The notes: generated by a model from the sequence alone, not told the origin. Positions 1 to 10,245 are shown, counted from the first letter of the stretch. The stretch is 64,000 nucleotides of DNA from Tretioscincus oriximinensis (GCA_022410635.1 JAJVDF010000044.1:3416913-3480912), one strand, 5' to 3'. Made by a program: numbers and translations.

Positions 1-60
1 GATCACTTTAGGGTAGGGTTAGACAAATTCATGGAAGCAGGGTGTATCAGAGATATTATT
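1..60 (+). mobile_element. CR1 LINE 3' fragment, part 1
   Basis: The first 60 bases match the end of the CR1 reverse-transcriptase ORF seen elsewhere in the window (the stretch reading GLDKFMEA near 16430). The following CR1 3' UTR resumes at about 790, so this looks like one copy interrupted by roughly 730 bp. It also runs off the window edge. Non-functional. Confidence 0.6.
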
Positions 61-329
61 AACAGTTATTTATATAGCTCAAACCATGTACTTAATGCTG
101 TACTGAGCTGTACAGATAAAAAAACAACAGCCACGTTCAAGGTTAAAAGTATTTCCATGTTATTTGAATACGAAGTTAATGCAGCCTGTTGAAGGCCCTG
201 GTGAATAGGAGAATTTTAAGTTGGAATTTAAAAGATGTCAAAGTGAGGGAAGAATGTAGATCAGTGGGAAGAGAGTTTTAGAGTTAGGGAGCAAGAAGAA
301 AGAAAGGGTGGACATGAGACCAGGCAGAG

Positions 330-720
330 CAGACNTTCAGCTGGACCAGGCACTAGGACTGGACAGAGCGGAGAGCACAAGAGGGTTGACAGGAAGAGTT
401 AAGAAAAGAATGATATGAGNGGCATGAAGTGCCATAAAAGTGAGAACTAAAGTCTTAAACTGATTGTGGAAAGAGATAGGNAGCCAATGCAGAAGTTTAA
501 GAAGTGGAGTAATGTACTCAAAGCCACGAGACAAGAAGATAATTTGGGCAGCTGCATTTTGCTTTCAAACAACAGACTAGAGATGACAGGCAGGAAGCCC
601 AGCCAGAAGAGATTTACAGAAGTTAAGTCAAGAGACGATAAAAGCATGAACGATGGTCTTGGCAGTGTCAGGGGTCCAAAAAGGTCTGATTTTAGGGATA
701 TTATATAAAAAGAATCGCCT
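330..720 (-). mobile_element. L2-type LINE, internal RT fragment
   Basis: The minus strand encodes a degraded reverse-transcriptase C-terminal stretch (about residues 10-40 of the frame) reading LLKLLHWxPISF then QFKTLVLTFMALH. This is the L2/CR1-clade pattern in which HWLPI is followed by FK.L.LT..AL. Adjacent reading frames continue the similarity with frameshifts. It lies between two halves of a CR1 3' end, so it may be part of the material that interrupted that CR1. No intact ORF remains. Confidence 0.6.
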
Positions 721-789
721 AGTTTTGGGCATAGCAGTTATAAATNTGCCTCAAACGAAAGAGAGGAATTGAATAGCAAAGGTACTAAG

Positions 790-960
790 TATAAGGGTAG
801 ATGTTTTGATATGACCACCAGGATGGAGCAACAAGCAGAATTCTTGAAATGCCATTTCAGGGACTCAAGAACAGGTGAGGATTCAGCTTTCTTCTGCTTG
901 AGAAGAACATGAGAAGAATGCAGGAATAGATGGGGCCCCTCTTACATTATGTTCTTATAT
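790..960 (+). mobile_element. CR1 LINE 3' UTR, part 2
   Basis: The segment contains the CR1 3' UTR landmarks seen in all full copies here: GGATGGAGCAACA, the CCATTT..AGGG block, a TTCTTCTG block and a terminal TTATGTTCTTAT. It probably continues the fragment at 1-60. Confidence 0.65.
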
Positions 961-969
961 GTCTACATT

Positions 970-1117
970 TTCCTTCAAATGCCATTTGCAAGGCGTTGAT
1001 AGCTGGCAAAGGTTTTGTCTTCTTCTGCTTGAGGTGCAATTGATTGATCAGTATGTTAGATAGATTTCTGGAGTAGATGCATTGCGAGGCCTCCTCTTAT
1101 GTTCTAATATTTCTCAA
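970..1117 (+). mobile_element. CR1 LINE 3' tail, second copy
   Basis: A second diverged CR1 tail follows directly: GCCATTTGCAAGGCG, a TTTTGTCTTCTTCTG block, GGTGCAATTG, a TAGATGCATTG relative of TAGATGGGC, and a terminal CCTCTTATGTTC. The doubled tail suggests two independent CR1 insertions next to each other. Confidence 0.6.
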
Positions 1118-1429
1118 CAGTTTCCTGCAGATCTAATTCTCAGTTGTTCCTGTTTGCTTTACCTGGGGAGTCTTCAAAGAGACCAACTAGGAATATCTCT
1201 TAGGAATTATTCCTTTAATTGTGAGGGATGCTCCCATTAGAATTTGTTTCAAATCCTGTTAAAGGTTAGATGGCTCAGAGGGAAGCTAAGCCACAACAGC
1301 TTCCCGGGTGCCGTAATGTGAGTATTTTCAAATTAGCTGGTTTGCTGTGAACTGTGAACCAGTTTGGCACAGTTCTGCCCCCTATGTCTCTTGCCTCGGT
1401 GTATTTAAAATACTGTTTCCTTCAACCCC
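1118..1429. other. No gene recognised
   Basis: About 310 bases without a recognisable repeat, exon or RNA. I see nothing here beyond ordinary AT-rich intergenic sequence. Confidence 0.4.
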
Positions 1430-1650
1430 CTGATTAAAATTACACATAGCACATCAGTCTTGAAAGAGCTGCAATGGCTGCCAATTTGTTAATAGCACAA
1501 TTCAAGGTATTAATTAAGGCCCTAAATAACTTGGGCCCCAAATATCTAAAGGAAGCTCTTCTCCCATGTCAACCTACTCATGCCTTAAGATCTGCAGAGG
1601 AGGCCCTCCTAACTGTACCACCTCTCCTNGGCCCTGTGCAGGCAACAGGC
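1430..1650 (+). mobile_element. L2-type LINE RT fragment
   Basis: Translation gives relatives of LKELQWLPIC, FKVLIKALNNLGPKYLKEALL and a proline/alanine-rich continuation. The antisense L2 at 11.9-12.56 kb encodes the same order of blocks (LNNLGPKYLKEHLLPYQPAHAFRS). Frameshifts and stops break the frame. The 3' part of the same element may be at 2325-2556. Confidence 0.7.
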
Positions 1651-1934
1651 TAAAAACCCCAATCATTTTAAAATCTAGAATAACCCAGTCGTGAGTCTGT
1701 GCATAACTCTTTTATCCTTTTGCAAACAAACCATTAGAAAGCCTTTGGAACAGACAATCAGGAAATAAAGACTGAGGAATACTGGGCATGTCCAGAAATA
1801 ATGAGCATGCTCAGTTGTGTTTTCTACTGTAGTTCAGAGTTGGGAGCTTATTGCTTACCCTTGCACAAGATCTGAGATCTCAATCAAGGGTACTTGAGAA
1901 AGCAAATGGCTCCCCACTTACCCTGGGGACAGCC

Positions 1935-2045
1935 ATTTTACCGGAAGTGACATCATTTTGATTTCACATCTGGTGTTTACTTCTAGGCAATAGCGCCCAG
2001 GCTGATGTCACTTCCTGTCACGCACAGGAAACGACATCATAAACA
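1935..2045. promoter_or_regulatory. Cluster of ETS/CRE-like motifs (repeat-borne)
   Basis: Within about 100 bases there are three relatives of GGAAGTGACATCA: ACCGGAAGTGACATCA near 1939, its reverse complement TGATGTCACTTCC near 2003, and GAAACGACATCAT near 2028. The motif resembles the composite ETS plus CRE site. The same motif recurs at 27.04-27.16 and 29.73-29.86 kb, so it is probably carried by a dispersed repeat. Regulatory activity is not shown. Confidence 0.4.
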
Positions 2046-2304
2046 TTCACACTCACGGAGATAACCTGGGTCTGTGCAAGATTTTTGGTATCCCCACCTG
2101 ATATGTGGATTCTGGGAGCACTCAACACTTCTACACACAGAAGTTTTCTTGTCCCTGTGGTTGCAGGAAGGGTGATTTTGAAGNGGTTCAGGAATGACAC
2201 CTGAATAAATAGGCTATAGAGTATTGTGGGGAAAAGGATGCTTATTCCAAGTTGAGTGGCAAAAGCCTGTTAGCAGGTATGATGGGGACACTATGGTTGC
2301 ACTA

Positions 2305-2556
2305 TGAAAAAGGTAGAAAAACTGCACGTTCAGTGGCAAAGAGGGTCTTCTCCATGCCAGCCCTCAGACTCTGGAACAGTCTCCCCCTTGAGGTGCATCA
2401 GTCACTATCTCTTGAAATGCTTGAAACCTAACATGGCTGAAGAAACTACTTCCTTCCCCTACTATGTATTTGGTTTTTATTGCTAACCGCCCTGAGGATC
2501 TTTGGGTATAGGGTGGTACAGAAATGTGAATAAACAAATAAATAAACAAATAAAAT
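2305..2556 (+). mobile_element. L2-type LINE 3' end
   Basis: The sequence encodes a degraded LWNSLPLEV-type end of the L2 ORF (nucleotides near 2360-2400). It is followed by the L2 3' terminus: CGCCCTGAGGATCTTTGGG, a TATAGGGTGG block and a tail of AATAAACAA repeats. Similar termini occur at 11.35, 47.45 and, reversed, at 11.93 and 50.69 kb. Confidence 0.75.
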
Positions 2557-3404
2557 TGTAATTCTGTACTAGGTATTGTTGACAAGGAAAGTGCTGCTAA
2601 AATTTTTAAAATATAAATATATAGAATGAGTTTTTGACAAAAGAGGATGGGAGTTGCAATACAAAAGATATGAAGGCACTCAGTTGGCAGCAGTTGTAAT
2701 ATCTTTTTCCCACAAACATTGCCAGTCCCTTAAGAACTAGGGAAGCTTTCAACATCTGTGCTTAAAAACAAACATTTAGCCTTATGTTTGCCATTGAGAT
2801 GTGTCAGGGAAAGAAACAGACTATCTTGCATATTGCAGGGGTTAAGGGGCTGCCCTGTACTCTCAGACACTCTTAGCTNAGGCAGCAGTACCCATGTGGA
2901 GCAGGTAGAAATGCATGGGTTGTTGCGCTGATCAACTGATTTGTTAAATGCTGTCAACTAACTACATAGTATTAAACAGTCAAGTGTTCCAAAAAGCTAC
3001 AAAATGCCACTGATGTTGACAAGAGGCAGTTTCTGCCACTGCATGTGAGTATTTTCCTAACATATTGGCTATGGAACCTTTCATTTTCTGCCTGAAATAC
3101 AGTAGCTTCAAAGGGCAACTAGAAATGTGCATGTACATTTCTTTCACAGATGAACATAGGAGGTGTGCTTTTTGACCTCTGATCGGCTGTTACNGAAGCT
3201 GTGATTAATAAAAACATTCTGTTTGCACCTTCCAAAGTGATCTTCCAAATAACTCAAGAGGGCAGTGGGCAGAAGTAGCTAAAGAAGTCACTCTGAAAAA
3301 CTTAGGACACAACAGATGTGATTGGATGATGAAGAATGCTATACTCACCTTGTCCGTAGAGTGGGTCTTTCTCCCAGAGAAGCAGCAAACCTCCTTTTTG
3401 AGGT
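2557..3404. other. No gene recognised
   Basis: Apart from AT-rich sequence I see no exon, RNA or confidently named repeat. Short open frames on both strands have no recognisable domain. Confidence 0.4.
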
Positions 3405-3600
3405 TTCCACTGACTGGACTCCTATATCTGGTATTCTCCTGGTTTGATTCCACACTCATCCATGAAGCCACCTGGGTGACTTTGGGACAATACAGCACTG
3501 CCTACTTCATATTGTGTCTGTTGTGGAGAAATCAACAAAAGCAATGTGTGCTGNCCTTTAGTGAAAAGGGCATTATAAATCATGGTCATCATAGTCATGG
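3405..3600 (+). mobile_element. MIR-like tRNA SINE fragment with L2-type tail
   Basis: The plus strand shows a B-box-like GGTTTGATTCC near 3443, then CACCTGGGTGACTTTGGGAC, the core block shared with other copies here, then a TTGTGGAGAAA block. The 97-166 codon frames overlapping it on both strands are shadows of this SINE and the following CAT repeat. Confidence 0.6.
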
Positions 3601-3606
3601 TCATGG

Positions 3607-3640
<34 letters not shown>

Positions 3641-3692
3641 TGTCATCGTCGTCGTCGTCGTCATCGTCATCGTCATCATCATCCTTTCTTTA
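3596..3692. repeat. CAT/CGT microsatellite
   Basis: An imperfect trinucleotide array starts as CATGGT, becomes (CAT)n and then CGT units. It yields a histidine-rich open frame on the plus strand and a methionine-rich one on the minus strand. Both are simple-repeat artefacts. Confidence 0.95.
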
Positions 3693-3834
3693 AATCCACT
3701 TGGCCATTCTGGTCAGAGAAAAATTATTTAACAACAGTATTGTTAGTATGGTTAGTAATATTGCATTTCTTTTTTGTTATGTATAGCACTCTGCACATTG
3801 AGAGTGCTATAAAAATAAATGAATGAATGACTGA

Positions 3835-4675
3835 GCACCTACCCATCTTTAAAATGCAGGGCCTTTGTTTAATAAATGCCGACTACTGAAGGGCCATAGG
3901 TACCTGCAATATAGATTATGCTGCTTGACATAATCCATGGGGCACTGTTAATTGTGTTAGAAGAAGAATGACAACAACAATAACAACAATAACTAAATAA
4001 AGGCCAAGATTGGACAGAGAAAGTAGGAGGAATGGAGATAGGAAAGAAATGACGCCTAAAAGATAGATGACTATGTTAGAGGTATATGTTTCCCAGAGAA
4101 CCATGTAAACAGGCATTTTCTGTCCCCTGAAGCAGTTTGTCAAAGGGAACACTTATCTTCAGTTCGAAGAGAGGTGCACAGATTAAAAAAATGTGTTCGA
4201 TTTGACATCTTACTGACAACCTATCTGATTAGCTCAATGACAAACTGTAAAATCACACACAGTTGTTTTACGTTTAATTTCAAACTTGTTCAAAAGCAAT
4301 AAATATCAAATTTTCATTTAAAAAAAGTCATTTTCGGGAAGGGAAGCACAGCAATTCTGAACTGTTTTGATCTGACCGTGTATATTCATGAACAGCTTTC
4401 TGAATATTAGGACTCCAGGTTCACTTTGATGCCAGAGTTTTTTGAACATGAACTATTTGTTTGAATTTCTGAATATGAATCTAACTTTGGCTACTTCCAG
4501 ATTTCTCCCTTTTATAGGTTAGTTCTCTTTAATGTTATTTTTGTCAGCCTTTGTTACTTTTTCACACTTGAAGCCCCATGAGACATTCCTCCATACAACA
4601 TAATCCGCTGCCTTTGCTCCAGAAAACCTGTGTTTTTTTCTTTGCTTCCGAATGAGTGTGCCATAGTTCCACCAA
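3835..4675. other. No gene recognised
   Basis: Intergenic, AT-rich. A short tail near 3785-3830 (GCACTCTGCACATTGAGAG, then AATAAATGAATGAATGA) looks like a SINE or LINE 3' end. Nothing else is named. Confidence 0.35.
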
Positions 4676-4677
4676 TA

Positions 4678-4745
4678 CAGGGGAAACTCAGTTATAACAA
4701 ATCCCAGTATAATGAAATTTGCAATGTAACGAACAAATGAATGTG
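4678..4745 (+). mobile_element. pogo/Tigger-like TIR fragment
   Basis: CAGGGGAAACTCAGTTATAA is followed by repeated TATAATGAA and TGTAACGAA units. This is the typical end of pogo-clade Tc1/mariner elements, which carry repeats of TATAACGAA. Only one end is visible and no transposase was found. Confidence 0.5.
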
Positions 4746-5800
4746 AAGATGTGATTCTTCCACGACAGGCGTTAGAATCTGGTGAAAAATTTCACTTCTA
4801 TAGCTAATTAATGTCCAAAGCTCTGTCCTGGATTTTATGTGGTGACCTTAGCATAAATGATTTATCAGGTCATAAAGGGAAATAATACTATAAAGGAAAG
4901 GCGTCTAGATGCAGGCATAATTGAATACTACTATTTTTTAATATAGTGTCTAATTTGGGGATATGAGACATACCTATTGGATGATGCTATTTGGACACAG
5001 GCTTTGAATACGTTGTCAGTCCTAAAACACTGAATAAACCAGGATTCTCCCACCTCAGTTTAATCCAGTTCTACAGAACTGAAGATGAACTAATAGTACA
5101 TGTCAGAACAGTCTCCAAATTTACCATCTTTTTCTTGCTCACACTTATACACCTTTTCTGCAGTATCTTACACAGATTTATATTTAAAATTCTCCTCTTC
5201 TTTCTCTATCATGAGTACAATCCTCTTCTTTCACCAGAGAGATTAAATAAACAGCTGGCAGCTTTGATCCTTGAACTGAGAACATTTATAATGTAGTATT
5301 TATGATTCACCTTTCATCAGAATGTTTTTGGGAAGAGGTTCAACGACGATCGGTATCAAATAATAAAACTATAACAACAAAAGCCAAAAGGAATCAATAA
5401 ATAACATCAGCCTTAAAACTATAGGATGGCCTCAGCTCTAGCCAAACAACGATCAATTCTAAAATAATGAAGTAAACAGGAAAATTCTTAAATAGGTGTT
5501 GTCAAACTTTTAGGAGATGGTATCTCATAGGTGACGGGTATCTCATAGATCTCAGGACTCCTTCTGAGTCCTCTGTCCTTGCACAATACAAAAACAAACT
5601 CAATGTATTTGCCTGGAATTAACAAGGGACCTAAGAAATGTAGAAATGTAGTCTCCCAAGTGTTCAGAAATCACAATTTTAATTAAAATTAGATTGAAGA
5701 GATCTAAAAGAAAGCAAGGCAGATAGGTTTAACAGAAAACAAATGAGATCTCATCATAATTAGCTAAATGGATGTGAAAGAAAGTGTCAAGGGACCACTT
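4746..5800. other. No gene recognised
   Basis: A 101-codon open frame at 4991-5296 has no domain I recognise and no supporting splice or promoter context. I treat it as chance. The rest is AT-rich intergenic DNA. Confidence 0.35.
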
Positions 5801-5804
5801 TGGG

Positions 5805-6596
5805 TGCGTTCACACAGCTATTTTATTCCTTAAAAGGTGTGAGATGAGGGAGGTTCGGGCTCACGTGTTAAGCGTGTTTAAGCAGTCGTCCCACAATAAA
5901 CGCCATTTATCCCAGAATAAACTATTGCTGGGATATTCAGGCATCAATGCTGAGAACTTCTGTCATCTAGCAGCCAACCTCCGTCATCTCGTAACCAACT
6001 CCCTTCCATTCCCATGTGCAAAAGACAAAAGAGGAGAGATGACAGGGAAGCACCGCCTCCTTGTTTCAGCGGGGAAATCTGCCCGCCTTTTCCTAAGCCC
6101 AGGCAGCCCTCCGCCTGCTTTCAGGGGCTGCTGCCTGGAGATCAGCTCGGCGAAGCAACTAGCAGGATGATGTCGCTGTCAAATGGTTCGGCTGAGGCAA
6201 GGAGGAGGAGGTGGGGGGTGACAGGACATCTCAATGCTGCTCATCGCTTCACCGAGCCGATCTCCAGGCAGCAGCCCCCAAAAGCAGGCAGAGGGCAGCC
6301 TAGGTGTAGGAAAAGGTTTCTCGTGACATGCAGCTGGCTCCACTGCGTTGCTTTGGCAGTGCCCTCCTTCCAGCCAGTCCTCCGCCTGCTTTTGGGGGCA
6401 GCTGGAAGGAGAGCACAGTCAAAGCCATGCGGCAGAGCTAGCTGTGTATCATGAGAATTCAAGTATACATGTGCACAGACACGCCATTGTATATTCTGGA
6501 ATATAGCTTTGTGGTGTGCTCGGACACGACCATTGCTATATTCCAGAATATAGCTTTATTCTGGTTTTTAGCTCGTCGTGTGAAGGCAGCCTTTGA
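5805..6596. mobile_element. GC-rich foldback TIR element
   Basis: The left end GCGTTCACACAGCTATTTT and the right end, inverted as GCCTTCACACGACGAGC, form imperfect terminal inverted repeats. CTTTG flanks each end in direct orientation, suggesting a target duplication of about 5-8 bp. Inside is a GC-rich block with a long inverted repeat: about 6095-6168 pairs with 6243-6302, and a third partial copy lies at 6360-6415. Open frames of 128-146 codons lie over this palindrome and have no recognised domain. No transposase is visible, so the element appears non-autonomous. Confidence 0.5.
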
Positions 6597-6599
6597 TTC

Positions 6600-7003
6600 T
6601 TAAATACATACTATAGGAAGACAATATCTTGCCTGGCATAATACTGAGTATTTGATAATAGGGGAAATCTAGAGTCTATCGATCTTGTCACTGAAGAACC
6701 GCTTCCATAAATCAATGGAGCTATGCCATGAAAGCCACCCAAGGTCATCAACATTGTCAGTTTATTATGTTAATTGCTTGTAAACCACCTTGGGTATATC
6801 ACAAAAAGGCAGTATATATATACTCAAGGCATTTTTCAAGCAATTAACATAATATGGAGAACTATTGGATATAAATCACCAATCAATAAATAATATCATA
6901 TACAAGTAAAATATTTTATTGTTCTCTTGTGATTAGACGGTTGAACTTTTGTCTGGCAGTTTCTTGGTGCATTTCTGAAAATCTTCCTGAAATCTTTATC
7001 TGA
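6600..7003. other. No gene recognised
   Basis: AT-rich sequence. A TTGTAAACCACCTTGGGTAT block near 6778 resembles a SINE or LINE 3' end. Nothing more can be supported. Confidence 0.35.
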
Positions 7004-7004
7004 C

Positions 7005-7165
7005 AGTCTTCAGGTTCAATTCATGAAGTCACCTGGGTAATCTTGGGTTACTCACAGTTCAATTGTGTTCTCTTAGCCCCATCAACCTCACAAATGCCTG
7101 TTGTGAAGAGAAAAACTGATGGTAATTTTGGTTCTCCTATATTGGGAAAAGCAAGGTACAAAAAT
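7005..7165 (+). mobile_element. MIR-like SINE fragment
   Basis: GGTTCAATTCATGAAGTCAC (B-box-like start), CACCTGGGTAATCTTGGG and GCCTGTTGTGAAGAG occur in the same order as in better copies at 45.9 and 36.7 kb. The tRNA A-box end is missing. Confidence 0.55.
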
Positions 7166-7287
7166 CAACTCATCTTCTTTTTCTTCCTAAATATAAAATC
7201 CAAATAAAAAGAGTAACAGTGTTGATTTGCCAGTAGAACCAATTCAACTAGTCTACTAGTAGGATGACTAGTAGACTAGTTAGACTA

Positions 7288-7480
7288 GCTGACTAGTAGA
7301 CGCCCTTGGGAGGTTGGTGAAAACCCAGTTTTGGGGTGCCTGCTGGTTTTTTGCTGAGGAAATATTTTTTCAAAAAAATATTTTTTTTCAAAAAAATTAT
7401 TATTATTTTCCTCAGCAAAATCTGGGAGGCACCCCAAAACCAGGTTTTCACACACCCCCAAAGGGGTCATCTGGCCAGCC
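7288..7480. mobile_element. Hairpin MITE, copy 1
   Basis: This 193-bp palindrome belongs to the family described at 9897. Outer ends are diverged on the left (CTGACTAGTAGACGCCCTTG) and better kept on the right (GGGGTCATCTGGCCAGCC). The arms GGTGAAAACCCAGTTTTGGG and its complement meet at an AT-rich centre of T- and A-runs. The open frames on both strands are mirror images caused by the palindrome. Confidence 0.75.
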
Positions 7481-7489
7481 AACTACTGG

Positions 7490-8540
7490 TGATCCAGAGT
7501 AAAGCATCCTTAATCCAGTTTGGAGACTGATTTGGATTAAGGATGCCTTAATCTGGATACAAGCAGAGGGTGGAGCCTACTAGATCTCCATTACAATTTG
7601 GAGACCCACAATTGTTCCACGGAGTTCTTTAATCTGTATTAAGGGGTCTATACAGAAAGAACTTCACTTCACCATTAATCACATGCTCCTCATACCTGAT
7701 CTAATTGATATGACTCAAAGTTGTGAGTGTGTTCTAACAATTTGATTTGGACCATGCTTTTGTCTCCTCTGCAAGGAAGGTTCGGTGTGGCTCTGGAGAC
7801 CAGCAAAGCAATTACTTTACATCTGGAGGTTCAAAGTCAATTAAGCAGCAGGATAGCTGGGCTCCCTGACAAACTGGCTTCTTACTTGCAACACGAGCAA
7901 AATAAAAAATGGCACAAACTAGTCAGATGGACAGAAAAAACAGTTTCTCCACCCTCGCGCCCACGGCGATGAGATTCCCAAGGCCAGGCTGACTGGCTCT
8001 TTCCGAATAGTACACAACCAACTGTTTAATAATATAAGAGCTGAGAATCTTCCAGCTGTGCCTTTCTTAGCTTCTTAACGAGCAACATTTTCATCAGTTC
8101 AGCGGGGGATTTTTACTAGCAATGTTGCAGCAAGATTGACAGAAATGATTTTGTCAAGTCCCAGATTGATTGGCTTGTTTATCTGAATTGCTTCGATGTG
8201 GCTTTAATCCTACATAAATCTTTTGAGACCAGTGTGTGGCAAGAGATCAGAGCTGCCTTGTGGACAATGCCTATACAAACACCTTCTTTGAACCAATGAG
8301 GCACTAATTGGAAGTTGCCTATGTCATTGCAACTCCATCCTATGTCATTGCTTCCATTCCAGAGAGTCTTCTGCTAAAAAAGGAGCAAAGTAAGCTATGA
8401 AAGTTGGCCTTGGTGTGATGACATTAAAAGAGAAAATGAAAGTGGAAATCTGGGTTCAAAATATGCTAGGATGCATTTGAATAGAAGTATTGTGTGCTCA
8501 TTGGGGCAGGTAGGTAAATTGGGGGGAAGACTGCTAAAAC
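7490..8540. other. No gene recognised
   Basis: A short block near 7500-7565 contains facing copies of an ATCCTTAATCCAG-type sequence and may be another small inverted-repeat element. The remainder, to 8540, has no recognisable gene or repeat. Confidence 0.35.
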
Positions 8541-8544
8541 GAAG

Positions 8545-8600
8545 ACCACAACAACCACAGCAACCACAACCACCACCACCATCATCATCATCATCATCTG
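8545..8600. repeat. CAA/CCA/CAT microsatellite
   Basis: ACAACCACAGCAACCACAAC is followed by CCA and then ATC triplets. The aspartate/glycine and serine/proline-rich open frames here come from this repeat. Confidence 0.9.
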
Positions 8601-8639
8601 CTCTATTACTTGCAAATGTCATTTGGAGGAATCATAATT

Positions 8640-9000
8640 ATGTCTCCAACCTAGAGTTTAGTATCTAGGCATCCATTCAAACAGCCAGTGATGCAGTTGG
8701 CTCCATGAACTTTTGTAGTCCCTGGTTGGTTGCAGTCCTCATGTCTTCTGGAAGTATTTTTCATAGCTCAATGACACTATGGATTAAAAATAATAATACT
8801 TTCCCATTCTTATCAGCTTCTTGGTGTGTCACTTGGTCTTAGGTTGTGCAATAGAGAAAACATTTTTTCTTGATCCACAGCTCGCTTCCTAAATACCATC
8901 TTCCAAAGCTAAAGAAACCTAGACATTGCACCCTGATTTCATAAGGGAGATGTTCCAGCCTTTTGAACATTCTGGTTAGGATTGCCATTAAAATTCAAGA
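8640..9000 (-). mobile_element. Diverged CR1/L3-type LINE fragment
   Basis: Read on the minus strand, the blocks follow CR1 RT order: a GGCAAT..AACC..AATG start, an AATCAGGGTGCAATGTCTAG stretch, TTTTCTCTATTGCACAACCT (the LFSLSHN region) and CCAGAAGACATGAGGAC (the PEEVV region). Divergence is much higher than in the CR1 copies at 41 or 57 kb, indicating an older insertion. Confidence 0.5.
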
Positions 9001-9620
9001 CAGGAGAGCTACAGATTTACCGAACACAGAAAACAGGAAATTTGCAGGCATTTTAACCTGCAACTGATAAAATTTCCACATCGATTAAAGCTGCAGTTCT
9101 TTTGGCCTTTTTGTTCATGGAAAACCTAATTCCACTTGTCCTTTTTAGCATCTTTTCTAGTTCTACAATATTCTTTCTAATTTTCATCAAGATCCTTTAA
9201 GAAATGAGTTGAGTTGGACATAACAGCAGCATTTATCCTGTCAAAGACTACAAAGGTCTTTCCAATCAGTCTCTTTTCAGTCATGAGTTGTTCAAGTTTT
9301 AAAGACAAAACTATTTTTCAATCTTTTTCTATAACACTGCCAGCTGATGGAATTCTACTCCCATCATGCTAAAGAGCCAGGTTCAACTGGGCCTCTGTCC
9401 TTACACTCTCTAGAGGGAAAGCCTTCCTTTCACCATAGCATCAAGCTAAGCAACAACTTCACTTGTTATCCTTCAACAATTAGATTAAAATAGGAAGAGA
9501 CTAGTACAAAAGTATCGGAGATCTCACATCTTAGCCCCATGGTCTCCATGAGGTTGTCCTAAACGTTGGAACTGGGGAGCAGAACAATCAGTTGTTTTTT
9601 ACAAACCAGTCAATGATTGT
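9001..9620. other. No gene recognised
   Basis: The stretch 9320-9480 vaguely recalls the L2 pattern (CACTGCCAGCTGATGGAATT and TTCAACTGGGCC), but the signal is too weak to name. Nothing else is seen. Confidence 0.3.
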
Positions 9621-9624
9621 CAAT

Positions 9625-9785
9625 TTCAGAGAAATAGCCGTGTTAGTCTAGCAGAAAGTCCAGCAAAGGAGCTAGCAGCACTTTGAGACTAACTTGAGCA
9701 TCTGAAGAAGTAGACCTGTCTACGAAAGCTTATGCCAACCACTTTTCTCAAGTTAGTCTCAAAGTGCTGCTAGCTCCTTTGCCAG
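9625..9785. mobile_element. Foldback repeat with 34-bp perfect arms
   Basis: Bases 9664-9697 are the exact reverse complement of 9748-9781, enclosing a 50-bp loop. The unit contains AATAGCCGTGTTAGTCTAGC and CGAAAGCTTATGCC. These blocks recall a dispersed reptile repeat of the type 'agccgtgttagtct...gagactaac...cataagcttt' (recognised from general knowledge). Related single-arm pieces occur at 36705, 38040, 45892 and 47930. No coding capacity. Confidence 0.7.
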
Positions 9786-9896
9786 TCAATGATTGTGAAG
9801 CTACCTAGTAAAAAGGAGGGAATCCTGTTTATTGCTATTTTGGATTTCATTTTTTAAAATTTGCTGGTTCTTTATGCAGACGTGAGCATTTGCGTA

Positions 9897-10098
9897 GGCT
9901 GACCAGATGACCCCTTTTTTGGGGGGGTGAAAACCCGGTTTTGTGGTGCTTCCCAGGTTTTTTCTGAGGAAACATTTTTCAAAAAAAGATTTTTTTTCGA
10001 ATTCTTTTTTTGTTATTATTATTTTTCCTCAGAAAAAAATGGGATGCATGCTAAAAACAGGTTTTCAATCCCCCCCAAAAGGGATCATCTGGTCAGCC
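9897..10098. mobile_element. Hairpin MITE, copy 2, TA-flanked
   Basis: A 202-bp near-perfect palindrome starts with GGCTGACCAGATGACCCC and ends with its complement, flanked on both sides by TA. Arms run through GTGAAAACCCGGTTTTG, GGTGCTTCCCAGG and TTTTTTCTGAGGAAA to a centre of A- and T-runs. The TA flanks point to a Tc1/mariner-type target duplication. There is no coding capacity, so it is a non-autonomous element. Other copies: 7288, 21341, 38268, 40881 and 51752. Confidence 0.85.
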
Positions 10099-10177
10099 TA
10101 ATTTGCAGGGACACATTCTGCTGTCATAGCAGTCTTTTGATAATGGTGTGTATGTCTAGTCGCTGAAAACAGTGACA

Positions 10178-10245
10178 TTGTGTGTGTGTGTGTGAGAGAG
10201 AGAGAGACAGAGAGAGAGAGAGTGATAGAGAGACGGAGAGACACA
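10178..10245. repeat. (TG)n-(AG)n compound microsatellite
   Basis: A TG run passes directly into an AG run interrupted by GACAGAG and GATAGAG units. Confidence 0.95.

Noticed and set aside
3326..3826. 166-codon open frame with a long histidine run
   Set aside because: The histidines come from a CAT microsatellite, the frame contains an N and overlaps a SINE. There is no domain outside the repeat.
6014..6454. 146-codon GC-rich frame as a possible exon
   Set aside because: It lies across an inverted repeat inside a TIR element, has no recognised domain and no splice context.
7285..7530. Similar proteins predicted on both strands at 7.3, 21.4, 38.3, 40.9 and 51.8 kb
   Set aside because: They look like a repeated gene family but are mirror-image translations of the palindromic MITE, with no start-codon or codon-usage support.
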